Below, piece by piece: positions 44,301 through 56,085 of a DNA stretch of 64,000 nt. The notes under the pieces are model-generated. The model did not search any database. It was not told the DNA's origin and saw nothing but the letters and a program-made list of their open reading frames with translations. The position numbers and the translations under genes are program-made. Source of the DNA: Turritopsis dohrnii (Eukaryota > Cnidaria > Hydrozoa > Anthoathecata > Oceaniidae); assembly GCA_027922465.2 (NCBI GenBank), contig BQMF02000800.1:35936-99935 (forward strand), read 5' to 3'. How positions within the stretch are numbered: position 1 is the first letter of the stretch; each line of letters opens with the position of its first letter.

Positions 44301-47300
44301 AAGAAAAAGGACTGATGAATAGTTTCAAATTTATTATTGAATTTTTAATGGCCTCGAAATAATTCAAAATTGCTATTCAACAGTTATAAATTGTTTTCAT
44401 TTACATCTCTTCGCAAAAGGCACAAAAACATGATGAGAAATCTAAATATTTCACTGTTTTAATCAGATCACATCAACTCATGACACATGTGGAAAAAGAG
44501 AAGAATCATATTTTTCAAAGACCAAGGGAAAACTGTCAGTTGTGCCAGAGAAATATATTTTGTTTGAGCGAACAGTAAAGACAGGTGAACAATGTCTTGG
44601 TATTTGTCGAGTAACACCTGATTGCAAAGCTATTAACATAGCCGAAAGAATCAACAAATACATACGTGCAACTTCCTAGAAGTGGACCGCTTAACGTTAC
44701 CACTGAATTTAACTGACAGTGAAAAGCACAATTATTTCGAGTTTTTTATGCCGAGTGAGTGCAGTTCTGTCCCACAAAACTGAGCTTCATTAACGTTCGC
44801 ACGAGATTGTCTTGATGTTTATAATGCAGGATATAGAGAGTCAGGTGTATACAACATCAAAATAGGAGGTAAAGAAGTGAATATATTATGTCATTCTTCA
44901 TCTGATCCAGAGGGAGGTGGTTGGACAGTCATCCAGCTACGAAATGATCAATACAATGTTGACTTTTACTGGAGCTGGACCAAATACAAGAATGGATTTG
45001 GTGACTTACAAACAGAGTTTTGGCTGGGGAACGAATGATCACGTGATCAAGACCAACAGTTGATAATTTACATTATGCATGATGGTCAAAAACATTCGGT
45101 AACGTATGAAACCTTTCGGGTTAGCAGCGAGTCGAATTGGTATCAATTGTTGCTAACTGGCCCTGGATTAAGTGATTAGAAGAAGGTCTTATTAAAACAT
45201 ACCTTATTCTAGGAAATTAACGAAGACAGAAATTAACAATGCATTAAATTAACACGAATCAAATTAACGCGCTTGCCCAAAGAGAACTTGAGAAAGGAAT
45301 CAAATTAACGCGATTGGCTTCAATGACCTTCATAAGAGCATTTTATTAACGCGGATGGACAAAAGAACTAAAAAATTTTTGAAACAGATCTTTTCTATAT
45401 GTATAACTAGAAAACTACACATCTTTAAAAAGGTTCATAGGAACAGCACCTAACATTCTTGCAGCCTTTATAGCGCCTGTTATACCTGCTACTCTCCATC
45501 CAGCAGGAAGAAGCTGTGTGCATTTTAAGCGAGAAAGAGAAGAAGAGGTAGAAGAAGAAGAACGATAAATAATAGCATCGGACTTGTAATGTTTTAGAAA
45601 TTTATGATTATTTACTGAAAAATAATGAGTTTTAAATTTACGATAAACTTTTATAAGAGTCTGGAAATTAACGAAACATTTAATTTGCGGGTATTTTATT
45701 AACGCGAAATTTTCAAATTCGCGTTAATTTGATGCTTCGTTAATTTCCTGGAATAAGGTAACTCTATGTATTTTACCACACGGGATGAGGATCTTTACTG
45801 TTCGCTCAAACAAAATATATTTCTCTGGCACAACTGACAGTTTTCCCTTGGTCTTTGAAAAATATGATTCTTCTCTTTTTCCACATGTGTCATGAGTTAA
45901 TGTTATCTGATTAAAACAGTGAAGTATTTAGATTTCTCATCATGTTTTTGTGCCTTTTGCGAAGAGATGTAAATGAGAACAATTTATTACTGTTGAATAG
46001 CAATTTTGAATTATTTCGAAGCCATTAAAAATTCAATAATAGATTTGAAACTATTCATCAGTCATTTTTCTTTAGTTACGTTCGACTAGAGTCTGTTGCA
46101 AAATGATTGTTTTTTACAGACGGACAAATCGATACTTAGGGCTACATAAAAAACAGCACGTTTATGATACAATATCAAGCAAACGCTTTTCGAAAAAAAA
46201 TACTAGACATAGACTTTCTACAAGGATGATAGTCAAAAAACATTGAAACAAACAGTTATCGTGTCGGATGGACAAAATGCTAATACTTTTGTAACCGACC
46301 CATTATTCTAAACATTGGTTCTTGTTATAGATAAATGTTGTTGGACACGACAAAAGCAAAATATATGCTTTTCATATCGTGATGTTTAATGCTTCAAAAC
46401 GTTGAAAATCTTATTGATGTTTGATGAAATAAACTGAGCACGTTAGATGTTCTTATTTTAAGTCAGTATTTACTAATACTAATGTTACCACTATCTTTCC
46501 TGATGTAAATGATCTGATCTTGAAAGACATTTCAGTTGTGTAACTTCCATTGAAAGCAATACACTGCTATTGACCCTAAAGTACCACTACATAGAAAGGC
46601 CATATCAACTGTCGCTGCAGAGCGAGTGGCCTTCTCTGAACTTAATACGGATTAAAAGATTCTTTTTATTCTAATTCACCCCCACCACGCCCGACTGTTC
46701 TATTTTGTTCTATTCAATGGGAAATTCTAGGGGAGGGTTCACCACTCCAGCTGATGTTCATCACAATTTGAAACCAATACATTACTTGGCCCTCACCCAG
46801 CCATACATTTTGTATGACTTAAGGCGAATATCCACTTCAGATAATTGTCCACGGACCGGACCGGATCGGTTCGCAAAGCAATAGACCACGTGAAAATAAT
46901 ACGTAATGTTTTCATGTGGTCTATTGTTTAGCGAACAATTATGCGGACAATTATCTGAAGTGGATACAGTGTGTTTCAAAACTTTGGCATCAAAAATTTT
47001 CATCGCATTTTTTAAGAAAATATCCAATTAATTTTTATAAATTTTATATCGATGGAATCCTTATTTTTTGGTCCTTCTCGTGATGTAATTTTTGTAGGAA
47101 ATGCAAAAGTGGAAGAAGAAAAAATCGAAACATAAGTTTGGAAAAACTCATTGATTTCTTAACGATCAATTAAGTTGTTTGACAGTAACCTTAGCAAAAA
47201 CAATAGCCTCATTTAGGTCTTCGTTCTGTTGACGGTCGCGGTTCTTATACGATGAGACTCTTTTATTTCTAAGATGGTAATGCTTTTGTGATGCTTCCTC

Positions 47301-50300
47301 GGGTATCTCGCTATTTGTCATATCCTAATTACTACAATTTTCTTTGGAGAAAACGTTCTTATCTAAATGGTAATTACTTTTCAATTCGCTGACAATTTTG
47401 CTGCGTTTGGATGCTTCTTATTTTCAATCTCATTGGTGGAAGATGTAACAAGACTCACGGCAAGCAACCACGCAACCTACGTTACGCCATCTTGAATGTA
47501 TTAAACTTGATACATATCTATGTCTCGATTCTTAACAATCTCGCAAAAAGTGGAAACACCCATGTGCTAAAGTAGAAACACCCATGGGCTAAACTGAAAA
47601 CACCCAGTGCTAAAGTGGAAACACCCATGGGCTACAGTGGAAACAGGCATGTGCTAAAGTGAAAACAGCCATGTGCTAAAGTGGAAACACCCATGTGCTA
47701 AAGTGGAAACAGGCATGGGCTAAAGTGGAAACATCCATGGGCTAAAGTGGAAACACCCATGGGCTACAGTGGAAACAGGCATGTGCTAAAGTGAAAACAC
47801 CCATGTGCTAAAGTGGAAACACCCATGTGCTAAAGTGGAAACAGGCATGGGCTAAAGTGGAAACATCCATGGGCTAAAGTGGAAACACCCATGGGCTACA
47901 GTGGAAACAGGCATGTGCTAAAGTGAAAACAGCCATGTGCTAAAGTGGAAACAGACATATGCTAAAGTGGAAACACCCATGTGCTAAAGTGGAAACACCC
48001 ATGGGCTAAAGTGGAAACACCCATGTGTTAAAGTGGAAACACCTATGCACTCATGAATAATCTGTAAATTTTCTTTTCAAGCTGGTCAGATTTCCGAGAA
48101 ATTTTTAAATTTCCCTCCACTAAACGATCTTTTAAAGCATTATACCCTTTTTTTGGCAACTGATTTGGAAGTCTTTCTGATGAGAGGACTACTCCAAAAC
48201 CAACGAAAATCAAGTAGTGAAATATCATTATCTATTTCTAAGTTAACCTTAATTTCCTTCGTAAATACTTCTTCTATTAATCGCATTTCACTTTACAACT
48301 AACAAATCTGAAATTTTCTAAATTCAATAGTATCACGTTCCTTCAATTATTATACTTTTTTTATTAATAAAAGAATTAAGGAAAGTTTAGAAAAGAAGAA
48401 ACATTCATATAGAATGTAGAAACCATCCTATGACTGATATGAATGGGTTTCTACTATAACACAAGTTTCTACTATGCAGTACCACCAGGGTTGCGGCTGT
48501 TAGAATTTCTTGCTTACTTACTTACTTACTATTCAGGCTAATTTTGAAATCATGGAATTCAAAATAAGTAGAATTTTCAGTAGACCGCTTCACATGCATA
48601 TAAAGCTTACAGAGAAATGCAAAAAGAAAAAGTCCTCATTCATGATCAGAAGCCGTTCGTTCGATGGAAACCTTAAGTTTGTCGATGCATGTGAGGCTGA
48701 GCATTCGAAAAACATAATAACAAATCAAAAGCACATCGTGCTTACCTATCACATCTGCACCATTGCTAATAAAATTTAGGAGCAGTGCAGATAATTGATC
48801 ACGTGTCAATTCACCACGTGGTAGAAGCCATCTTCCCATGACGAGCGCTCCAAGCATTCCAATCTCTACTCCTGAACGCAACTTCTGATCGTCTTTGTTA
48901 TTCATCACAACCATATTACAGAATTTGATCAATTCCTGTGAGAAATAATCAATATATTCGTCTGACAAATCATCAGACCTTTGGCGTATACCTTGTGAAG
49001 TGTGTTTGGGTTAGTAAGGATAAGGCTTAGACTTATTTGTTCAAATACTTTTGTAAGTGTTTTCACCATATGAATGTAATGATAGCGGCTTGTCAGATGG
49101 ACATACTCAAAGTGAGTAGGGGCAACTTAACATTTTTGTGTTTCATCGTGAGGTTGAATTCAAACAGATTTTGTTAACAGAGCGGTTAAAAGATTAATTT
49201 AACAGATGCGTTCAATTCCTAAAGTTCATTCTTGCTTCATATTGCAGGAATTCTCTTAAAGCTAGACAATTCATTTATTTTACAGAAGAGTCATAGTGTA
49301 CCAAGAGTATTTTTCAGGTGTTAAGGTTAAGAGGACTTCCACTTCTTGTCGACCTTTTCTTAAGGCTTATCGATTATCACGTGCTTTAATCTTGATAAAA
49401 GAATTTCGTGAAAAAGTCTTTTATCGAGGTGTCGTCAACCTGAGTTCGAGGTTGAGGTGTCGTTTCTCTTTGTAAACAACGCAAACGTCATTAATATTCA
49501 GTTTGAAAACGAGGCATTGCTTGTTGTGACGTAATTCGTGAAAAGGTCTATACCATATCAAAGTTGGGACGCTAAGCCGTTCGATTTTCTGAAAGGTGCT
49601 GAAAGTAAGCTTCCGTGTGCTAATGGTGATATTTTGAATCAAAAAATTCTTTTGGACAGAATTTGATACTTTGAGAAGCTTTTAAAACTGACTGGTGTAT
49701 AAAAAGTGAAAATTGTTAAAACTATGTGAAACATAACCAGTCAGATTTTAAATTAAGCCTTTAATATTTACATTTGCCTAACGGCTACCGTAACAGAGTC
49801 TGTTGGATGGAATAGATAGAATTTATGCAATGAAACTTTTTAATAACCAGACAAATTTCACCTCGAATAACAAGCAAATGCGAAAAATTAGTTTATAATG
49901 CATAACTTGGATCTTTTTAGAACATTATCTTGTCAAAATTATATCCACATTGCAAATTTATTGGAACAAAAATCTTAGACTAAGATTGGTATGATGTCTG
50001 TTGGACGGAATCTGTTGGACGGAGCGAATGTAACAAATTTATCAAGTAAATATATTCAAGATTACAAAAGCTAAAACTTGATTGATTTACTATCAGTTAA
50101 TTTTGATGGTATTTGAGATCGTGATAAAAATAAAATAAAAACATTTTTAAATGTATAAAGCTTCTAACTAGCTATACAAACTTAACTTAACTTGATGATG
50201 AAATTTATGAACAGCTAGTATTGTTCATCCAACAGATCGTCATTAAAATTCCTAAAAGAACATGATTGCAGAGAACTATATAAACTTTAGAGGGAGTGTT

Positions 50301-53228
50301 ACATTCAATCATTAAATTTGGAATGTATCGGTTATAATCTTTGTCATAAATTGAGTGAATTTCATTTTTCAGTGTTTGCAACACAATTCATAGTATCACC
50401 TAATGTGGATTTTACCATTATATGACGTTCCTACAGCTTGTGGACCCTAACTTCTGTATAGACACATGTGTACCATCAATGTCATGTTTTTGGTTCTTCT
50501 GTGTAGGTTTCATATATCTTGGCTGCATCATCTTTAACTGAAGTTCCTACTTTCACCACAGATTTTAAAAACTACATCGAAAACTTCTAGATCAAATGAT
50601 TCTTGGTTTTCAACTTCAATTTCAACTTCTAGTTACGTTTAGCATTAATAGGAAAAAAAATGATTCACGGTTACACAGCATCAGAAAAGGGAGATTATTT
50701 CGTTGAACTTGATTTCGACGTTACCTTGAGCTTGAACACATCAGCGACAACACATTACTTCATACAAAAGCATTTGTTGGCTTTACCTCCGACCATTTTG
50801 AAAGTAGTCAATTCAAGCAATGACGTCACAATATCCATCAACTCCCACTTGCCTCATCACTGTTAATGGTATTGGCTTTGAATCAGCATTTGGGGACTTT
50901 GAGTCACCACCCTTATTGTGACACTGCTCACACTTCAATATAAGTCATCATTTGAAATATTGTACCAAAATCTCATTTTTTCATATGTCGAGTTTTTGTC
51001 TCTATGAGTAGCCATCAAAATTCCCAATACCACAATGAACATCTCTTCGCTATTTTCATTTGGTGATGTCTGTCTTTGATGACGATACGGGTTTTTTTTT
51101 TTGTAGAATAAACGTTCTTTTTAGACAGAATTTTCCTCGAAAATTAGATTTTGAACCATGTTCTTCTGTTGTTATATTTGAGGGATAAACTTTATTTCTG
51201 AGATACTCTTCAATTTTCTGAAAGAGGAAATGCCTTCTCTTCGCCATCACACTGTGTGTTACTATGTAGCACAAATTATCAAAAAGTCACTACGCTGAAG
51301 AGTATTATTATTGAAATAGGGTGTTTATTTCTTTAGAAAAGTCCTCCTTCGCAGAGAGTTTTCAACAAATTTGCTACTGTACAAACTTACTATTATTTAC
51401 TTTTGTTTTTATACGTGTTCTTTTTGCAGCTTTATTTCGACGTTCAGATAAATTTAAGTCCTTTATTTACCAGAAGTTTCTTTTTGGACCCTAAAGTCAA
51501 TTCTTTTACCAGTCTTAATTTACCAGACTACTCTTAATTTCCTTGGAAATAAAGACTCTTGGCGTCAGGGAATTAAGACTTTCAAGTCGTAATTTACCGA
51601 ACTCTTACTCTCCTGCTACACCAGGGTCACACTTAATTGTAAAACTATTGTCAATACAATATAGTCAATACAGGCTTCCTTGATCAGAAATTATCACGCC
51701 CTCTTAATTTAACGCCCTCGATCTTCCCGTTCTTAAACACTTTACTTACCAGTTCTCTGGTGGAGTTCGATGACGTCATTTTTGTCTTTGCACACTTGAG
51801 TTCTTCTTCGAGGATAAAGATTTCCAATACGCAAACAATTGGGATGACCACAGCCAAGTAAAAGAAACCAGTTGGCCAAAAGCTATATAAAAAAAACGCA
51901 TATTGCCAAATCGATGTTCTGCGGTGTAAATGTTCCTTTAATTATTATGAATATGAAAACAGTCATTAAAAATACTTGAAAGTAATAATGAAAGGACTTC
52001 AAGAACAAAGCTGTTATTCTCATAATGTTTTAGAGCAGTGATTAAAGTAACTATAGCAAGAAATTACAGCATTGTATTTCAACTAAAATCTATTCTGGTG
52101 ACATGTTGTTATTTCCTTAATACATAAACACAACTACATGTTCCAAATGGTGGAGAGAACATGTGTTTTGCTCATAGAACCCTTTTATTATTCCATAGAA
52201 GCATTTCTAGTGATTGTATTCATCTATTAAAGAGATAATAGATCGTTCTATTACGTATTAAGGAGATAATAACATGTCGAGAGCAATGAATTGAAATTTA
52301 GGTCTGGTGCAGACCTGGCGATTACGACGATTATGACGAATAAAACAAATTAGTCGCCAATCGCCAGGTGTGAACACTCTCAAGTATTTCATTAGTAATT
52401 GGTGAACTATCAACAACTTTTGATATTTCATTGTCGTAATCGCCAGGCATTTATGATGATTTTGACGATTACAAAAGTGTTCACATCAGACGATTACGAC
52501 GATTATAACGATTACACTGAATTTAATCGTCGTAATCGTCAGTTCTGAACCAGGTTTTAATGTGTGAATGTACTCAACTTCGTCCCAGGCTTCTATCATT
52601 GTTTATTATATCGAATGATATACGAGTTTATAGGTTGGCTTTGCAAAAACACAAGAACGGGAATTTTTGGCAGAGTTTTAGGATTTGATCAAGTGATCAA
52701 ACGACTTTTGGTGTCAAAGCTTATAGTCGGCCACTAGTAGCGCAGAGGGCAAATTTGTTGAAACATCACTGTGGAGAAGTGTATTTCTATAGAAATATAC
52801 ACATTAATTCAATAGAAATGCTCTTCGCCGTAGTCACTTTTCGACGAAAAGTTGGGAAAAGGCAAGTAAGCGCAAATCCCATAACCACTGCTATCTTTCC
52901 CTTCTAATTCAGAGATGATAGAACGAATGGAGACTGGAACTGAAGTTGACAAACTTATAACAAAGAATTCTGGACAGTATATAAACAATACAAAAGAAAG
53001 ATTTACTGACAACTTATATTCCAGACCCTTTCTGATTATCATGGTGTAAGTTCCCTCCAAAACGATAAAACCAATCAAAATGGTCAGCGTCCAAAAAACA
53101 CTGTTTTCTGCTGCTGCTTTGTCGCCCACGTGGATACGATAGATGGTTTCGCGTAACGCCCAAATGGCGTGACCGACGAATATCATTCTGCTGAGGACGG
53201 CAGAAACGCAACGATAAATAAATCCCAT
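41317..53228 (-). CDS. TMEM26-like multi-pass membrane protein, five exons
   Basis: Exons: 53014-53228, 51746-51882, 48746-48961, 42850-43058 and 41317-42096; about 518 residues. Exon 1 (LSRMIFVGHAIWALRETIYR, TLTILIGFIVLEG), exon 2 (FWPTGFFYLAVVIPIVCVLE), exon 3 (GRWLLPRGELTRDQLSALLL), exon 4 (LVLYSWSLLQF) and exon 5 (SLELPYLCARVAFTVLY, FYTTKNVIMSVFLAYRLWVI) follow the TMEM26 order. GRWLLPRGELTRDQLS is the most characteristic motif. Phases match at exons 1-2, 3-4 and 4-5. At 2-3 a match needs the donor at 51745 rather than the stronger one at 51749, or a missing small exon, so that junction is uncertain. Exon 5 inserts ~150 basic, low-complexity residues before the last membrane segments, making it longer than vertebrate TMEM26 (about 370). 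Function in the family is poorly known. Confidence 0.8.
42611..42719. mobile_element. Foldback element, ACTGCGATGAAGAG family (copy 3)
   Basis: Lies in intron 4 of the TMEM26-like gene. It contains GTCACTGCGATGAAGAGC and ends AACAAATTTGTCCACTGGG. Confidence 0.7.
44143..44590. repeat. Inverted repeat, left arm
   Basis: About 440 bp of 5' flank plus N-terminal coding DNA of the fibrinogen pseudogene, matched in reverse by 45795-46233. Confidence 0.8.
45202..45758. mobile_element. 557-bp TIR element (CCTTATTCTAGGAAATTAACG family)
   Basis: Ends CCTTATTCTAGGAAATTAACG and, inverted, CCTTATTCCAGGAAATTAACG, flanked by TA. Many internal AAATTAACGCG words point inward. A short minus-strand stretch (about 45425-45520: LLPAGWRVAGITGAIKAA) may be a coding remnant. 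The intact gene A gives the uninterrupted target. Confidence 0.8.
45795..46233. repeat. Inverted repeat, right arm
   Basis: Reverse complement of 44143-44590 with small differences. Together the arms bracket the inverted pseudogene segment. Confidence 0.8.
46812..46969. mobile_element. Palindromic foldback element
   Basis: The left half (TATCCACTTCAGATAATTGTCC ... AATAGACCACGTGAAAA) is the inverse of the right half (TTTTCATGTGGTCTATTG ... ATTATCTGAAGTGGATA) over nearly the whole 158 bp. Confidence 0.7.
46970..47175. repeat. Dispersed repeat (plus copy) with a small conserved frame
   Basis: Inverted partner at 54660-54890. Both copies keep a frame starting MESLFFG.SRDVIFVGN.KVEE. No family is recognised. 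Confidence 0.6.
47537..48045. repeat. 22-bp minisatellite AGTGGAAACACCCATGTGCTAA
   Basis: About 23 head-to-tail units in intron 3 of the TMEM26-like gene, with variants (CAGGCATGGGCTA, ACAGCCATGTGCTA) arranged in a higher-order block of four to five units that itself repeats. Confidence 0.95.
49000..51275. other. Intron 2 of the TMEM26-like gene
   Basis: AT-rich, with no additional convincing exon found. A small exon that fixes the exon 2-3 phase could hide here. Confidence 0.4.
51276..51379. mobile_element. Foldback element, ACTGCGATGAAGAG family (copy 4)
   Basis: Intron 2 of the TMEM26-like gene. Diverged arms (AAAGTCACTACGCTGAAGAG ... TTCAACAAATTTGCTACTG). Confidence 0.6.
52303..52557. 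mobile_element. TIR element with GGCGATTACGACGATTA ends
   Basis: Left GGTCTGGTGCAGACCTGGCG and right (inverted) AACCTGGTTCAGAACTGACG, each followed by ATTACGACGATTA. Flanked by TTA-like triplets. PIF/Harbinger-like MITE in intron 1 of the TMEM26-like gene. Confidence 0.65.
52733..52857. mobile_element. Foldback element, ACTGCGATGAAGAG family (copy 5)
   Basis: Intron 1 of the TMEM26-like gene. A read-through of exon 1 runs into it. Confidence 0.6.
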
Positions 53229-53260
53229 GTTGTATCTAAAAAGCAGAAAATTTTAAGATA

Positions 53261-53356
53261 CCCAGTCGGCATATTTGTTTACAACCACTGCGAAGGAGTG
53301 TATTTCTACAGAATGCTCTTCATCACAGTGACTTTTTTGGAAATTTTGCCCATGGG
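53261..53356. mobile_element. Foldback element, ACTGCGATGAAGAG family (copy 6)
   Basis: Sits about 30 bp upstream of the TMEM26-like start codon (53228), so in its promoter or 5' UTR. Ends CCCAGTCGGCATATTTGTT and AATTTTGCCCATGGG. Confidence 0.65.
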
Positions 53357-54659
53357 TATCATTATAATATCTTTGTGGCTGACAGTCTCTGATTTCCATT
53401 TGAAAGAACAAGGCAAAATTTCCTCGTTTAATCCAGACAAAAATAACAAATTTTAATAACTGTATCTTACATGAAGTATCTAGCGGAGAACGGCAAAGAC
53501 CGAAGTTACCATATGCTTTTCCCCTCCGTGAAAACTTTACGTAAGTCCCATCTAAACTACAATCCTGAAGTCTTAATTCATTTCCATAAATTAGGAGTAT
53601 TTTTCAACAGTATTAAACCGAAGTTTCTTTTCACTTTGTGAAGTAAAAATTAACAAATATGTAAAATTTTGCTAATTTAACAAAAGGAAATAAATAGAAA
53701 TAAATGCCATCGGGTTTTCATAATTAAGATGCGCAGCTAGCCAATTATCTTCATTCAAGGCTGATTCCCATTTGCACTTAATTAGTTTACAATGTCTTAT
53801 TCAATCATACTCAAATTGCAAATTGTCAGAAATCCTTTATACAATGGAATGCAAAATGACACCCCTTATGTTTGACGTGATTTTATTTGGGAGTATTTAT
53901 TTCTAGTAGAACGTCAACTAGGGCGCATTTTAGAGGGGACGTTTATTCCATTTATGGGGCTAATGTGAATAATATTCTGATAGAACGCCTGAATAGAGGC
54001 GGGTAATAATTTGTGGAATTAATTAGCATGAATGGTTTATGTGGTAATTTAGTTGTTACTGGAAGAATTATTTGCTGCCAAAGGCCGTTGGTTGAAGGGG
54101 ATCTGGGATCGAAATTTTCGTCTGATAAGTGATATCGTAAAGTGCAATATCCCACTCAAAAAAGTCCATGTGGTACGTTCACGTAATTTGATTTTAAAAT
54201 TGATATATTGCGCCATTTCTTAAGACCTATTTCTTGATAGTCTTCGGGTCAATTTTTGTTGACTTGCTTCAACTGGCTGACTTCACTTCTGAAAAACCCG
54301 GTCAAAACCCGGTTAGGTTTTAGTGGATTACTATTCTTTCTCGTCTTTTCTCTGAAGTTTTGAATCTGTGTTAGATTCAAGGAAGGATTGATTTTTTTGG
54401 GATGTGTTTTGATGTTCAGGAAGATTGAAACACTTAGTTTACCATGAGGAAACCCTAGCGCATTATGAATGTGCCACGCCTTTATAGCGCCCTTTTTAGC
54501 GTTTGGTGCTTTTTCATTGAATTGTGTTATCGTCACTGTCCTCACGAAACGACTTGGGGATGTAAAATTTTACGTAAGCAATTACTTTAATTGTGGGTCT
54601 CAGATGTCACATAACGGCATAAAGAATTTTGCACCTTTAAACAATAAAGATACGGTTGT
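53357..54659. other. Non-coding DNA upstream of the TMEM26-like gene
   Basis: A stretch near 53905-54000 (GAACGTCAACTAGGGCGC, GAACGCCTGAATAGAGGCG) resembles decayed TIR-element ends. No gene is supported. Confidence 0.4.
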
Positions 54660-54890
54660 TAACTTTTGTCTTAATTGATCGTTAAGAAATCAATGAATTT
54701 TCCCAAACTTATTTTTCGATTTTCCCTTCTTCTACTTTTCCATTTCCTACAAAAATTACATCACGAGAAAGACCAAAAAATAAGGATTCCATTGATACAA
54801 AATTTATAAAAATAAATTGGATATTTTCTTCAAAACTGCGATGATAATTTTTGAAGCCAACGTTTTGAAATACACTGTATAACGCGGTGA
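54660..54890. repeat. Dispersed repeat (minus copy) with a small conserved frame
   Basis: Reverse complement of 46970-47175 (ATCACGAGAAAGACCAAAAA and flanks). See the partner entry. Confidence 0.6.
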
Positions 54891-54958
54891 TTAAAATTAC
54901 AATACAATCATGTAGTATCAATTTGGCGGGCACGGTTAAGTGACTCACGGCTACCTAC

Positions 54959-56085
54959 TTACAAATCAGATTCAATAAATCTACCAAAGACACTTTTTCT
55001 CATTGTTTTTGATTCAGCAAATTCATTAACAACATCTACCAATGATATGTTATCAACAAGCTCCTTGTAAAAGGTCAATATTGCCAATGCATTAAAGCGT
55101 TTTGGCAAGATAGTGGATCGGAGCCACGTTTTTAATGTTCGTGTTAATGAGGAAAAAAAATGGTCAGGGGTGACACTTGTAACAGTAACAACAAGAACAA
55201 GTTACATCAATTTTATTACGTTTTCTATGAGCGCTTTCTCTGTTTTGTCCAATTCGTCAACTTTGTTTTTGATCTCCTCGAAATGAGAAACCGATTCATT
55301 TGTATATATTGTTCCTAAGATTTGGAACTCTGGAGGTAAAGCCGAAACATCAATGTCATCTTTGTACTTTTTAATGTTTCCATTTTTTCCGTATGCGGTA
55401 CAGATTTGATAGCTTTGATCAACAACTGCTCGATGGACGAGAAGAATTGGAAACTTTGCTGTTCAAACCGATGTTTAATTGCCATGATTACGGTATCCAT
55501 AGTGTCAAAAAACATAGTAGTAGCCAGCAGGATGTTCCGGAATGAATGCTTCGGTGTTTCGTGATGTCTTTTCTACATCTTCTACAAACTGCAAAGTTTT
55601 ATAATTGAGCTTCTGACGCTTTCTTGGAACAGATGCTTCTTCAACAGCAAGTTTTGATGCTTTTACCTTTACTGACTCGAAAAATAGGTCTTAGCTCGTT
55701 CGCATACCTTCCAATGTTTGAATAGTTAGGCTTTGCAAGCCTTTGACCATTTAGAGCAATCATCTTTTCCTTTTGCAACGTTTTTGACAAATTGTCAGTT
55801 AAACTGTACATTCTATGACTTAATAAAAGGCCAAAGAAAAAAGAAAATCATTTTATTTGCGATTGACAGCCAATGATACGAGTACGAACGTCCGAGTCTA
55901 GTCTTTCCTCTAAGCACACTTTCCACAACCACTGTAATGCCTCGTATTTTTTAAAACATGACACTCTGACAGTCAAACGGGTAGGACATAGCTTGTCTAA
56001 GAAACTACTGGGCTTATCCATTTCTATTTCTCCTTCAACAGTTTGATCCAAGGCAGCAAGAACTCTCTCCCGTTTAGGAGATTAT
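54959..56085 (-). pseudogene. Decayed hAT-type transposase (DUF4371/P52rIPK-like)
   Basis: Pieces in order along the minus strand match the hAT/zinc-finger-MYM-like transposase group: LDKLCPTRLTVRVSCFKKYE and RLDSDVRTRIIGCQSQ (56051-55848), then TVIMAIKHRFEQQSFQF and SIEQLLIKA (55500-55390). The C-terminal dimerisation segment reads SLTRTLKTWLRSTILPKRFN (about 55170-55080), followed by RKSVFGRFIESDL and a stop at 54959. Frameshifts separate the pieces, and the N-terminal DNA-binding finger and most of the catalytic core are missing. It has no detectable TIRs. Confidence 0.75.

Larger units (their letters stand above)
43985..45798. pseudogene. Scrambled PAN-fibrinogen pseudogene
   Basis: Second copy of the gene at 38857-39879. 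The C-terminal end lies on the minus strand at 43985-44142. The N-terminus through mid-fibrinogen domain is inverted (plus strand, 44470-45201, resuming 45761-45795). Stops and frameshifts break it (for example after GNE at 45036), and a TIR element interrupts it at 45202-45758. It cannot encode the protein. Confidence 0.85.
40540..45800. repeat. Segmental duplication, unit B
   Basis: Partner of 33285-39880. It contains the last TMEM26-like exons, lacks the mariner insertion and most of BTB exon 2, and has a rearranged fibrinogen copy. Confidence 0.8.

Noticed and set aside
47537..48045. CRISPR-like array
   Set aside because: Units are contiguous with no unique spacers; it is an ordinary minisatellite in a eukaryotic intron.
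54249..54545. 98-codon minus-strand frame
   Set aside because: No family resemblance, basic low-complexity content, and no supporting splice or repeat context.
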